Of a DNA stretch of 64,000 nucleotides, positions 27,694 to 35,428 are shown piece by piece. Both the position numbers and the translations under genes were made by a program. Origin of the DNA: Streptomyces xanthochromogenes (lineage in GTDB: Bacteria > Actinomycetota > Actinomycetes > Streptomycetales > Streptomycetaceae); contig NZ_BMUZ01000004.1 in NCBI RefSeq assembly GCF_014650455.1, positions 620,001 to 684,000 of the forward strand, written 5' to 3'. Under the pieces are notes generated by a model, which worked only from the letters and a program-made list of their open reading frames with translations, had not been told where the DNA came from and did not search any database. Each line of letters starts with the position of its first letter. Positions within the stretch are counted from its first letter, which is position 1.

Positions 27694-28659
27694 TCAGCGC
27701 GCCCGACCCCGCGGTTTCAGCGGCACTCCCGGGAGTTGCGGCGCCGGGATCGGAGGGCCGTCGTAGCCCTTCACCTCGCCGAACCTCGAACCCGTCATCC
27801 AGTCCGAACGGGCCTGCTGGATCTCGTCGTTGGAGCGGCCGACGAAGTTCCACCACATGACGATCTCCTCCTCGAACGGCTCGCCGCCCAGCAGCATCAG
27901 GGAGGCGTCGGAGGCGGCGCGGAGGGGGAGTTCGGTGCGGCCGCAGCCCAAGTAGAGCATCGAGCCCGGGAGCAGGGGCACCTCGTCCACGTGGGCCTCG
28001 CCCGACATGGACAGGACGGCGTACTCGAAGTCGGGGTTCAGCGGGAGCTTGGGCTCGGCCCCGGCCGTCAGGGTCACGTCGGCCCCGACGATGGGTGTGT
28101 ACGCGCTGCCCGGTGACACGGCGCCGTCGAGTTCACCGAGGATGACCGTCGCGTCGAAACCCGGCGCGGTCACATGCGGCAGATCGGCGTGGTGCTGGAA
28201 GTGCGGCTCGACGTTGCGGTGGGCGTCGGGCAGGGCGACCCACAGCTGGGCTCCGTGCAGGTAGCGGCTGTGCGACTTGGGGGTTTCCTCCGAGTGGCTG
28301 ATGGCCCGGCCGGAGGTCATCAGGCCCAGTTCCCGGGGGCGTACGGTCTGGAGGCTGCCCAGGCTGTCGCGGTGCAGCACCTCGCCCTCGTGCAGCCAAC
28401 TCACCGTCTGCAGGCCCATGTGCGGGTGCGGGGCCACCTGCATGCCGGGTTCGTCGGCGATGTCGTCGGGGCCGTAGTGGTCGACGAAGGCCCAGGCGCC
28501 GACCATCCGGCGGCCCAGGTTCGGCAGCAGCCTGCGTACTTCGGTGGACTCGCCGAGCCGCACGGTGCGGGGCGAGAGGAGCTCGCGCACCGGCTCGGCC
28601 ACGACGAAGCCGCGTCCGCCGCAGACGGAGAGCGCGGGCTGGCGATCGAGATTGCTCAT
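27694..28659 (-). CDS. Pirin-family cupin protein
   Basis: A 321-residue bicupin. Pirin signatures are visible: PHPHMGLQTVSWLHEGEVLH (metal His pair), GRAISHSEE (His and Glu ligands) and a C-terminal cupin ending in MWWNFVGRSNDEI. Pirins are iron-binding cytoplasmic proteins with quercetinase-like or redox-regulatory roles. The ATG is at 28659; on the reverse strand TAGGTT lies six bases upstream, so a leaderless transcript is likely. Confidence 0.93.
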   Translation of the reverse strand: MSNLDRQPALSVCGGRGFVVAEPVRELLSPRTVRLGESTEVRRLLPNLGRRMVGAWAFVDHYGPDDIADEPGMQVAPHPHMGLQTVSWLHEGEVLHRDSLGSLQTVRPRELGLMTSGRAISHSEETPKSHSRYLHGAQLWVALPDAHRNVEPHFQHHADLPHVTAPGFDATVILGELDGAVSPGSAYTPIVGADVTLTAGAEPKLPLNPDFEYAVLSMSGEAHVDEVPLLPGSMLYLGCGRTELPLRAASDASLMLLGGEPFEEEIVMWWNFVGRSNDEIQQARSDWMTGSRFGEVKGYDGPPIPAPQLPGVPLKPRGRAR

Positions 28660-29243
28660 GCGGCCAACCTATTCCCTCGCGGGCCCGCCGTGCCGCGTTC
28701 GGCGGGAGCGGCCCACGACATCGGGTATCGCCGCAGGTGGTACCCGATCTACCGGGCGGCCGACGCCGTTCGGCGAGCGTAGCGCGATCGCCATCCGGCA
28801 ACGGCGCCGAGCCGATCGGAACCGCCCCTCGACCCATCGGCCCCGCCGGCCCCGCCGGCCCCTGCCGCACCTACCGGCCCCGTCGGCCCCCGCCGCCCCT
28901 GTCACCCCTGTCACCCCTGTCGGTCTTGTCAGTCCTGGCGGCCCCATTGATTCCGTCGGCCCAGTCTCCTTTCGGTTCCCCACCTCACAGCCCCAGCAGC
29001 CCCTCCCCAGCCAGCCGGACCTTCACGCGGGAGTCACCCCAGGTCACAAACCTGCACAGCGGCCGCGCACCGCATGGCGCGAGCCGGGGAACCCCCTCGC
29101 CCACCCCACAGCTTCATCGTCTACAGTCACGTAGACATTCGCCGGGTCGCGATCGCCGCCCGGCCGGACACGGTGGGCCCAACCATGCCCGGAATCAGGG
29201 CAGTTGAGGCCGGGCGCGGCGCGCCGGGAGGGCGGGAACGACC
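28660..29243. other. Non-coding, low-complexity stretch
   Basis: Rich in GGCCCC/GCCGGCCC and CACCCCTGT reiterations (about 28840-28930). These give collagen-like Gly-Pro-Thr or Pro-Ala readings in several frames, none with gene-like codon bias or a ribosome site. A dyad at 29119-29136 belongs to the promoter region of the following membrane-protein gene. Confidence 0.5.
29119..29136. promoter_or_regulatory. Dyad GTCTAC-N6-GTAGAC upstream of the membrane-protein gene
   Basis: Perfect 6-bp arms (29119-29124 and 29131-29136) separated by AGTCAC, in a locally AT-richer segment about 108 bp before the downstream start. The CTAC/GTAG core resembles operators of BlaI/CopY- or TetR-type repressors, but no regulator gene is adjacent, so the binding protein is unknown. 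Confidence 0.45.
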
Positions 29244-30056
29244 ATGGGGCAGCCCAGCAGTGAGGCGATGGCGAGGCCGCTACCGGAGGGGCGCACCCAC
29301 CGGGCAGGCCGCCCGGCCGGTTCCGCCCTGAGCAAGGTGCCCGAGGTCACCGCCCTCTTCTGGATCGTCAAGGTGCTCACCACCGGCATGGGCGAGACGG
29401 CCTCCGACTACCTCGGCCGCACCCTGGGCCCCGTCCCCGCCGGCGCCCTCGGCCTCACCGGCCTGGCCGTCGCGCTCGTGGCGCAGTTCCGCAGCGACCG
29501 CTACCGGCCCTGGACCTACTGGTCGGCGATCGTCATGGTCAGCGTGTTCGGCACCATGGCCGCCGATGTGGTCCACGTGATCGCGGGCGTCCCGTACGCG
29601 GTCTCGACGACGGCCTTCACCGTGACGCTGGCCGCGGTGTTCGTCGCCTGGCGCCTGAGCGAGGGGACGCTGTCGATCCACAGCATCCGCACCCGCCGCC
29701 GGGAGACCTTCTATTGGGCCGCCGTGCTCGCCACCTTCGCCCTCGGCACCGCGGTCGGCGACCTCACGGCGGGCACGCTGCACCTCGGGTACCTCACGTC
29801 GGGCGTGCTCTTCGCCGCTCTGATCGCCGTGCCCGCACTGGCCGGCCGTTACCTCGGGCTCAACGCGGTGGCCGCGTTCTGGTGGGCGTACGTCCTCACC
29901 CGGCCCCTCGGCGCCTCGTTCGCCGACTGGATGGGCGTACCCGCCGGCAGGGCGGGTCTGGGCTGGGGCACCGGCCCGGTCACGCTGGCCCTGATCGTCC
30001 CGATCGTGGCCCTGGTCGCCGTACTGGCGAAGCGGCACAGGGCCGCCGCGCGCTGA
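29244..30056 (+). CDS. Multi-pass membrane protein (COG4705-like)
   Basis: 270 residues with about seven or eight hydrophobic segments. Internally repeated motifs such as TGMGETASDYLGR, FALGTAVGDLTAG and RPLGASFADWMG show a tandem-duplicated fold, each with a conserved acidic residue in the membrane region. This matches the uncharacterised COG4705 type of bacterial membrane protein. Its activity is unknown; the paired acidic motifs would suit cation transport, which is speculation. The ATG at 29244 has GGAGGG rather far upstream. Confidence 0.75.
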   Translation: MGQPSSEAMARPLPEGRTHRAGRPAGSALSKVPEVTALFWIVKVLTTGMGETASDYLGRTLGPVPAGALGLTGLAVALVAQFRSDRYRPWTYWSAIVMVSVFGTMAADVVHVIAGVPYAVSTTAFTVTLAAVFVAWRLSEGTLSIHSIRTRRRETFYWAAVLATFALGTAVGDLTAGTLHLGYLTSGVLFAALIAVPALAGRYLGLNAVAAFWWAYVLTRPLGASFADWMGVPAGRAGLGWGTGPVTLALIVPIVALVAVLAKRHRAAAR

Positions 30057-30100
30057 GCGAACCGGGTCCGCGGCGCGCCCTCCACAGGGTAGTGGAATGT

Positions 30101-30121
30101 TCAACAACGCTCTCGTGTTGA
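30101..30121. promoter_or_regulatory. Dyad TCAACA-N9-TGTTGA upstream of the TPR gene
   Basis: Perfect 6-bp arms at 30101-30106 and 30116-30121, in the 112-bp gap before the TPR gene start at 30169. It is a plausible repressor site; the protein is not identifiable here. Confidence 0.4.
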
Positions 30122-30168
30122 GCGAGACGCAAGGCCCCCACCCCCGGGGCCGCGGAACAGGACGCCCC

Positions 30169-30543
30169 ATGACCACTGCACGCGATGAAGTCACCGACAG
30201 CTACTACGAGTTCGGCACCGCGGCCGACCGCTGGAGCCGGGCCCTGATGTTCTTCGAGGCCAAGGAGTACGTCACGGCCGCGGGCATCCTGACCGGCCTG
30301 GTCGCCGAGGTGCCCGAGCAGGTGGCACCCCGCCTGCTCCTGGCCCGCGCCTACTACCACTCGGCCCAGCTGAAGAAGGCCGAGGCGGAACTGCGGGCCG
30401 TGCTCGCCCGCGACCCGGTCGAGCAGTACGCCGCACTGATGCTGGGCCGCACCCTGGAGCGCCAGGGCCGCCCGGCCGAGGCGGCTCCGCATCTGCGGAT
30501 GGCCGCCGCCATGGCCGGCGAGTTCCCCGAGTCCGGAGCCTGA
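30169..30543 (+). CDS. Tetratricopeptide-repeat protein
   Basis: 124 residues. After a short start (DSYYEFGTAADRWSRALMFFEAKEY) there are about three TPR-like helix pairs: AAGILTGLVAEVPEQVAPRL, AYYHSAQLKKAEAELRAVL and YAALMLGRTLERQGRPAEA. Probably a cytoplasmic scaffold. The frame is open from an ATG at 30097, but the ATG at 30169, preceded by CAGGA, removes 24 non-TPR residues and is preferred. A strong terminator follows at 30597. Confidence 0.8.
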   Translation: MTTARDEVTDSYYEFGTAADRWSRALMFFEAKEYVTAAGILTGLVAEVPEQVAPRLLLARAYYHSAQLKKAEAELRAVLARDPVEQYAALMLGRTLERQGRPAEAAPHLRMAAAMAGEFPESGA

Positions 30544-30596
30544 GTCCCGCACTCGACGGGGCTCGCGGGCGCGGGCCCGCGGACCACGGACGGCAC

Positions 30597-30624
30597 GGGC
30601 GCCCCTGACCGACCAGGGGCGCCC
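30597..30624. terminator. Strong GC hairpin terminator after the TPR gene
   Basis: GGGCGCCCCTG and its exact complement CAGGGGCGCCC form an 11-bp stem with a 6-nt loop, followed by TTC. It separates the TPR gene from the protease gene. Confidence 0.8.
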
Positions 30625-30697
30625 TTCGGACGTCATATTCCAGCCAACTCGACTGCGTGCGGTGACAGTTGCGTCACCCTGTGCGACATTGCTGGGC

Positions 30698-31747
30698 ATG
30701 AACAATCCCGCCGTTTTCTGCTCCGTCATCCCCCCTCACATCCTCGACCGGCTCGCCCAGCACGAGGACCCCGCCGTGTACGGGCCCGCGCGCCGCACCC
30801 TGGAGCACGACGCCCAGCTGCGCACCCAGCGCCGGATCACCACGGTCCGCGGCGCCGCCGCCCCCACCGGCTCGCCGTCCGACAAGCCCGACCGCACCAT
30901 CTACGACGCCGGGCACCAGGAGACGCTGCCCGGCACCAAGGTGCACGCGGAGAGCGACCAGCCCTCGAACGACGCCACCGTCAACCGCGCGCACGCGGGC
31001 CTGGGTGCCACGTTCGAGTTGTATCTGAAGGCGTACGGGCGCCACTCCATCGACGACTCCGGGCTGCCGCTGGTCGCGAGCGTGCACTACGGCGAGAAGT
31101 ACGACAACGCCTTCTGGAACGGCGAGCAGATGGTGTTCGGCGACGGGGACGGCGAGCTGTTCCTCGACTTCACCCTGCCGGTCGACGTCATCGGCCACGA
31201 ACTGACGCACGGGGTCACGCAGTACACGGCGAACCTCGACTACTTCGGCCAGTCGGGTGCGCTCAACGAGTCGGTGTCCGACGTGTTCGGCACGCTCATC
31301 AAGCAGTACGCCCTCGGCCAGAGCGCGGACCGGGCCGACTGGCTCATCGGCGCGGGCCTGCTCGGCCCCGGCGTCCACGGCGAGGCGCTGCGCTCGATGA
31401 AGGCGCCCGGCACGGCGTACGACGACCCGCAGCTCGGCAAGGACCCGCAGCCGGGCACGATGAAGGACTACGTCCGCACGAGCCGCGACAACGGCGGGGT
31501 GCACATCAACTCGGGCATCCCCAACCACGCCTTCTACCTGCTGGCCACCGCGCTCGGCGGCAACGCCTGGGAGCGCGCCGGGAAGATCTGGTACGCCACC
31601 CTCACCGGCGGCGAACTCGACAAGGACGCCCAGTTCGCCGACTTCGCGCGGCTCACCGCGGCGACCGCGCGCAGCCTCTACGGCGAGAGCGACGAGATCC
31701 AGGCGGTGCTCAAGGCCTGGTCCCAGGTCGGCGTGCCGGCAACCTGA
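30698..31747 (+). CDS. Protealysin-like M4 (thermolysin family) metallopeptidase
   Basis: 349 residues with no signal peptide. The short N-terminal pro-region carries the PPL-type motif SVIPPHILDRLA of protealysin-like precursors. The zinc site is GHELTHGVTQ (H167, E168, H171) with the third ligand in NESVSD (E191). The catalytic His region NGGVHINSGIPNHAFY follows. Such enzymes act in the cytoplasm or are exported unconventionally, and many are paired with an emfourin inhibitor gene just downstream. No such small gene is seen here: the next gene is convergent mgtC, overlapping this one by 38 bp. The ATG at 30698 is preferred to a GTG at 30662. Confidence 0.92.
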   Translation: MNNPAVFCSVIPPHILDRLAQHEDPAVYGPARRTLEHDAQLRTQRRITTVRGAAAPTGSPSDKPDRTIYDAGHQETLPGTKVHAESDQPSNDATVNRAHAGLGATFELYLKAYGRHSIDDSGLPLVASVHYGEKYDNAFWNGEQMVFGDGDGELFLDFTLPVDVIGHELTHGVTQYTANLDYFGQSGALNESVSDVFGTLIKQYALGQSADRADWLIGAGLLGPGVHGEALRSMKAPGTAYDDPQLGKDPQPGTMKDYVRTSRDNGGVHINSGIPNHAFYLLATALGGNAWERAGKIWYATLTGGELDKDAQFADFARLTAATARSLYGESDEIQAVLKAWSQVGVPAT

Positions 31748-32267
31748 CGGACGGCCGGCCCACGACCGGCCGGTCGCATCCGGCGGGGGCCCGGGCCTCG
31801 TCCCGTACGTCCTCGACCTCGGACGTCTCGGGGCCGAAACGGGGCGCGGGCGCCCGGTCGAGCAGGCGGCCCGCGGGGCGCAGCAGCAGATGCACGGCGA
31901 GGACGGCCGCGGTGCCGATCAGCGCGAGGTCGAGCCGGCCGGACGCGGCGAGGACTCCGAGCGCGGCCGAACACCACAGTGTGGCCGCGGTGTTGAGGCC
32001 GTGCACGGAGGCGCCGTCGCGCAGGATGACGCCGCCGCCGAGGAATCCGATGCCGGAGACGACGTAGGAGGCGACCCGGGTGGGGCTCGTCTCGTCGCCG
32101 ACCGCCTCGCTGTAGAGCACGAACAGGGTGGCCCCGGCGGCGACCAGGGCGTTGGTGCGCAGCCCCGCGGTGCGGGCCCGCCACTGGCGCTCGATCCCGA
32201 TCAGCGCGCCGCAGCCGACGCCGACGGCGAGCCGCAGCGCGAAGTCGAAGGTGGTGAGGGTGGACAC
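31710..32267 (-). CDS. mgtC: MgtC/SapB-family membrane protein
   Basis: 185 residues. Typical MgtC N-terminal membrane domain with about four segments: ALRLAVGVGCGALIGIERQW, LRTNALVAAGATLFV, GIGFLGGGVILRDG and GLNTAATLWCSAALGVLAA. The C-terminal tail is short and Arg/Pro-rich compared with MgtC proteins of about 230 residues that carry an ACT-like domain. MgtC proteins influence growth at low magnesium and inhibit the F-type ATP synthase in some bacteria. The gene is convergent with, and overlaps, the protease gene. A promoter with an overlapping dyad lies about 200 bp upstream. Confidence 0.88.
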   Translation of the reverse strand: MSTLTTFDFALRLAVGVGCGALIGIERQWRARTAGLRTNALVAAGATLFVLYSEAVGDETSPTRVASYVVSGIGFLGGGVILRDGASVHGLNTAATLWCSAALGVLAASGRLDLALIGTAAVLAVHLLLRPAGRLLDRAPAPRFGPETSEVEDVRDEARAPAGCDRPVVGRPSVRLPARRPGTRP

Positions 32268-32459
32268 GGAAAGCTCCTCTCACCCGGCCGCGGGCGGCCG
32301 GACGTGCCGGCCTCGCGGCACGCCGAGGGGCGTTACCGGGGGCCGCGGGGGTGTGGGGACAGGGGGTCGCGCGTCCGATGCCGGTCCGCGCCGCCGCGAC
32401 TTCGCTCCATGTCCTCACCCCCTGGGCCTGGTTCCCGGTCTCTCCGTCCTGACGTGTCG

Positions 32460-32496
32460 ACCGTAGCCTCTATTTGCACATCCGTGCAAGTAGAGG
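32460..32496 (-). promoter_or_regulatory. Probable mgtC promoter overlapped by a 13-bp-arm dyad
   Basis: On the reverse strand, TTGCAC (32489-32484), an 18-bp spacer and TACGGT (32465-32460) form a good -35/-10 pair pointing to mgtC. Arms CCTCTATTTGCAC (32467-32479) and GTGCAAGTAGAGG (32484-32496) match at 12 of 13 positions around a 4-bp centre, so a repressor bound here would block the promoter. TTGCAC-N4-GTGCAA symmetry is of the kind seen for ArsR- or Fur-family sites; which protein binds is unknown. Confidence 0.6.
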
Positions 32497-32510
32497 CATG
32501 GCCGGTCCGG

Positions 32511-33767
32511 TCACTTCGCGTAGACGGCCACGAAGTCCCTGGTCGCCTGGTTGTAGTAGCGCTCCGGAGGGTTGTCGAAGTCGAGGATGTTGGTGGGCTC
32601 GGGGTTGGCCGGGTTCTTCGTGGGGTCGTAGCTCATGAAGGAGGGCCAGGCCCGGTTCATGTCGAGCGGCATCGCGCGCACGGCACCCGCGTGTTGCATG
32701 AGTTCGGCCAGGGTGCGGGCGGTGAGGGCCTGGCCGACGACCATGACGACATCGCCCTGCGCGGTCACCCCGACGCCCGAGCGCTCGACGAACATGCGGC
32801 TCTGGTCGGTGGCGCCCCACTTGGAGTCGACGTCGATGTCCGGCACGACCTTGCCGCCGTCGACCATGAGGTCGAGGCACTGGCGCACGCCGACCACATC
32901 GGGCGTCATGCGCATGTCGCGCCCCCACTGGCCGATCCTGATCGATCCGTCCTTGTAGAAGACCTCCGACGCCGCGCCGTCGCGCAGCTCCCCCGCCGTC
33001 TCTCCGCCGAGGTAGAAGCCGCCGCGCGAACCGCCGTCGGTGACCTTGAAGCCGCCGTTCCAAGTGGCGAGGAGGCCGGTGCGCCTCCCCTCCGGGACGT
33101 TGGGCGGGACGGAGAAGGTGCCGCCGGGCTCGCGCACCCCGGGGTGCAGTTCGAAGCGCGCCTTCTTGCCGCTGATCCAGGCGATGGCCGCCTGGTAGGA
33201 GGTGTGGTCGGCGTCGGGCCGCACATAGGTGCCCTGGACGACGGGGTCGCCGTGCGCGGCGCTGAGCACCCGCCACACCCCCTCGCCCGGCAGCCCCGGG
33301 CTGACCAGTGGCCGCATCGGGGCGCGCAGCGGCACGTTCTGGTGGTGGACCGGGACCGGCGGGGCCGTCGCCCGCATCCGGGCCAGGGCGGCACTCGGCA
33401 GGGAGCCGCCGACCTCCGGGGGGTCGATCCGGTACTGCAGGTTCTCCAGCTTGTCGACGACCACGCCCATCTCGTGCTCGCGGGCCCACCCGGCGAGACG
33501 GGCCGCCGTGCTGTCGTCGCCCGGGTACGTCAGCGCCTCGCCCACCGAGTAGCCGACCGCGCCGACGCACAGCAGGCACGCCGCGAGCGCACCCCGCGTG
33601 GCCAGTTTGCGCCGTTTGAGTTGATGAGCCGTCAGATCACTGCGGGCCTTCCACGGCAGCCGGCGCCGCCGGCCGACCGCCGTCGCGCCGCTGGGAGGCA
33701 CCGCGCCACGGCCGCTCCGGTCGCCCCGCACGCCGTCGTCCCCCGGCTGTCCCGCGCTGTCCGCCAT
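32511..33767 (-). CDS. Membrane-anchored phosphodiester glycosidase (NAGPA-like) family protein
   Basis: 418 residues. A basic, Gly/Arg-rich cytoplasmic N-terminus, one membrane segment (about 55-75, TRGALAACLLCVGAVGYSVG) and a large extracellular part. The C-terminal 250 residues resemble the NAGPA/phosphodiester alpha-GlcNAc-ase fold: GLLATWNGGFKVTDGGSRGGFYL, DGGKVVPDIDVDSKWGATDQSRMFVERSGVGV, and LAELMQHAGAVRAMPLDMNRAW. The substrate is unknown; wall or capsule polymers are plausible. The ATG at 33767 is chosen because GAGAGGG precedes it. Confidence 0.75.
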   Translation of the reverse strand: MADSAGQPGDDGVRGDRSGRGAVPPSGATAVGRRRRLPWKARSDLTAHQLKRRKLATRGALAACLLCVGAVGYSVGEALTYPGDDSTAARLAGWAREHEMGVVVDKLENLQYRIDPPEVGGSLPSAALARMRATAPPVPVHHQNVPLRAPMRPLVSPGLPGEGVWRVLSAAHGDPVVQGTYVRPDADHTSYQAAIAWISGKKARFELHPGVREPGGTFSVPPNVPEGRRTGLLATWNGGFKVTDGGSRGGFYLGGETAGELRDGAASEVFYKDGSIRIGQWGRDMRMTPDVVGVRQCLDLMVDGGKVVPDIDVDSKWGATDQSRMFVERSGVGVTAQGDVVMVVGQALTARTLAELMQHAGAVRAMPLDMNRAWPSFMSYDPTKNPANPEPTNILDFDNPPERYYNQATRDFVAVYAK

Positions 33768-33880
33768 GTCGCCCTCTCTCGGCCGTCTCGGAGCCCCGCG
33801 GCCCCATCGCACGGAGGGCCCCCTCCGGCGCGGTGGCAGTCGCGGATGGCCTGCCAAGCCGATTCATAACGCAAGTGGGC

Positions 33881-34399
33881 TTATCCGGCATATCGGCCAG
33901 GGGCAACCGGATGACCCCGTTCGCCCACGGGGAGTTCGAGCTCCGGCCGGTCCCACATCACGGCGGGCGGGTCGGCCGGCACGACACCGATCCGGTGCGC
34001 GCCCACCCCGAGGTAGAAGCCCTCGGCGGGCGGGTGCGAGACGATGCGCACCCGGTCGAGGCCCGCGGCGCGCGCCCGCTCCCGCAGATGACCGACCAGG
34101 AGACGGCCGACGCCGAGCCCCTGGGCATCGTTAGCGACGAACAGCAGATCCAGCTCCGGCGGCGTCAGGACCAGCGCGTAGAAGCCGAGCACCCGGCCGT
34201 CGCGGTCGACCGCCACGTGCACCTCGTGGGTCTCGATGTAGTCCGGCCCCACCCGGTATCCGTCGACCATCGGCGCGTACGGGCCCTCGTAGGCGCGGGA
34301 GTTTCGCACCAGACGGGTCAGCCGCTTGCCGTCCCGGGCGGTCGCGCGCCGAATGTCCAGCCCGCCTCCCACCCGGGGCGACGTAATGCGTGAAGTCAT
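33881..34399 (-). CDS. GNAT-family acetyltransferase
   Basis: 172 residues: RRATARDGKRLTRLVRNSRAY at the N-terminus, LLFVANDAQGLGVGRLLVGHL as the acetyl-CoA loop (Q-G-L-G-V-G) and the closing PPAEGFYLGVGAHRIG. The ATG at 34399 has no ribosome site, but TAATAC lies seven bases upstream on the reverse strand, which suggests a leaderless mRNA. Substrate unknown. Upstream, 34400-34621 is non-coding. Confidence 0.85.
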   Translation of the reverse strand: MTSRITSPRVGGGLDIRRATARDGKRLTRLVRNSRAYEGPYAPMVDGYRVGPDYIETHEVHVAVDRDGRVLGFYALVLTPPELDLLFVANDAQGLGVGRLLVGHLRERARAAGLDRVRIVSHPPAEGFYLGVGAHRIGVVPADPPAVMWDRPELELPVGERGHPVAPGRYAG

Positions 34400-34621
34400 A
34401 CAGGGAGTATTACGCACCGGCGGTGCTCCTCCGCCCCCGGCTGCACTCCAGCCCCGCCAGGCACTCGCGCCCGCCGACGGGATCAAGCCGAATTCCCGCG
34501 CCCCGGGGACCAGTTGAAGGCGTACGCGGCCTACCGCAACGGGTGTTCGGAGTGCCCGGCGGGCGTGGCCGATACCGCGTGGTGGGGGCAGGCCGGGAGG
34601 GGCTCGGGGTAGATAAGGGTC

Positions 34622-35362
34622 ATGACCGACCATTTTCTGTCGCCCGTCCTGTACGTCTTGATGATCGTTGCGGTCATGAAGGTCATGGACGGTCTGCCCC
34701 AGCGGACGTTCAGCCTTCGCAAGCCGCCGAAGGTGGCGATCGGCCTGTGGCTGATCGTCGCGATTCCCTCGCTGCTCCAGTTCGCGTTCCCGGGGATCTA
34801 CGACGTCCTGCACCGGGACTCGGACAAGATCATCGATCATGGCCAGTGGTGGCGGGCGTACACCTCCTTCATGGTGCAGGACGGCGGAGTCGGCGGAACC
34901 GCGTTCAACCTCTTCGTCCTGGCCCTCATCGGATACGCCGCCGAGCGGGTGTGGGGCAGCCGGATGATGCTGGCGTTCGTCCCGGCCCTGATGCTCGTGT
35001 TCAGCGTGGACACGTTCCTGGTCCACGGGCCTCCCGGGGGCGGGAACTCGGGGCTCACCTTCCGGCTCGCCACCAGCATCGCCGGACTCGCCCTGCTCAT
35101 CCGTCCCGGTCGGCGCCACTATCTGCTCGCCGCAGCGATCGTCGTGGACGGCGCCCTCCTGCTGCTGCTCGGCGACGGCCACGGCGAGCCCATGATCACC
35201 GGCATCGCGGCGGGCCTGGTCGCGGCCCTCGTCCAGCGCCGCTGGCCCCGGGTGTGGCAGCCGGTGGCGGCCGACCCGGAAGCGGTGCAGCCCCGCTCCC
35301 CCGAGCACCGGTCCGAGGGCGAGGCCGCTCCCGGGCCGAAGGGCGATCTAGAGGGACGATGA
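34622..35362 (+). CDS. Rhomboid-like multi-pass membrane protein
   Basis: 246 residues with about six membrane segments. A WWRAYTSFMVQDGGVGGTAFNL segment resembles the rhomboid L1/TM2 region, GGGNSGLTFRLATSIAGLA carries a GxSx-type Ser in a membrane helix, and a later GHGEPMITGIAAGLVAALV contains a His before a GxxxG helix. These match the positions of the rhomboid Ser-His dyad, although spacing is not canonical, so activity is uncertain. The last 35 residues are a hydrophilic acidic tail. Family assignment is moderate. Confidence 0.6.
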   Translation: MTDHFLSPVLYVLMIVAVMKVMDGLPQRTFSLRKPPKVAIGLWLIVAIPSLLQFAFPGIYDVLHRDSDKIIDHGQWWRAYTSFMVQDGGVGGTAFNLFVLALIGYAAERVWGSRMMLAFVPALMLVFSVDTFLVHGPPGGGNSGLTFRLATSIAGLALLIRPGRRHYLLAAAIVVDGALLLLLGDGHGEPMITGIAAGLVAALVQRRWPRVWQPVAADPEAVQPRSPEHRSEGEAAPGPKGDLEGR

Positions 35363-35390
35363 CCGTCAACCCACCGGCAGAAAAAGCCAG

Positions 35391-35421
35391 TTGACTGAGA
35401 GTGCACTTCAACTCGTAGCTT
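35391..35421 (+). promoter_or_regulatory. MerR-type long-spacer promoter, leaderless, for the SDR gene
   Basis: TTGACT (35391-35396), a 19-bp spacer and TAGCTT (35416-35421), followed by only 7 bases to the ATG at 35429, so transcription should begin at or beside the start codon. The spacer carries a dyad AGTTGA/TCAACT. A 19-bp spacer with an internal dyad is the hallmark of MerR-activated promoters. The only MerR gene in the window is 31 kb away and has a different palindrome next to it. Confidence 0.65.
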
Positions 35422-35428
35422 CGTCGAC

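Noticed and set aside
28669..28983. Collagen-like Gly-Pro-Thr frame on the reverse strand upstream of pirin
   Set aside because: Low-complexity DNA gives repetitive peptides in several frames; no ribosome site and poor codon bias.
32268..32459. Magnesium (M-box) riboswitch before mgtC
   Set aside because: None of the conserved M-box sequence was recognised. A conventional promoter with a dyad explains the region better.
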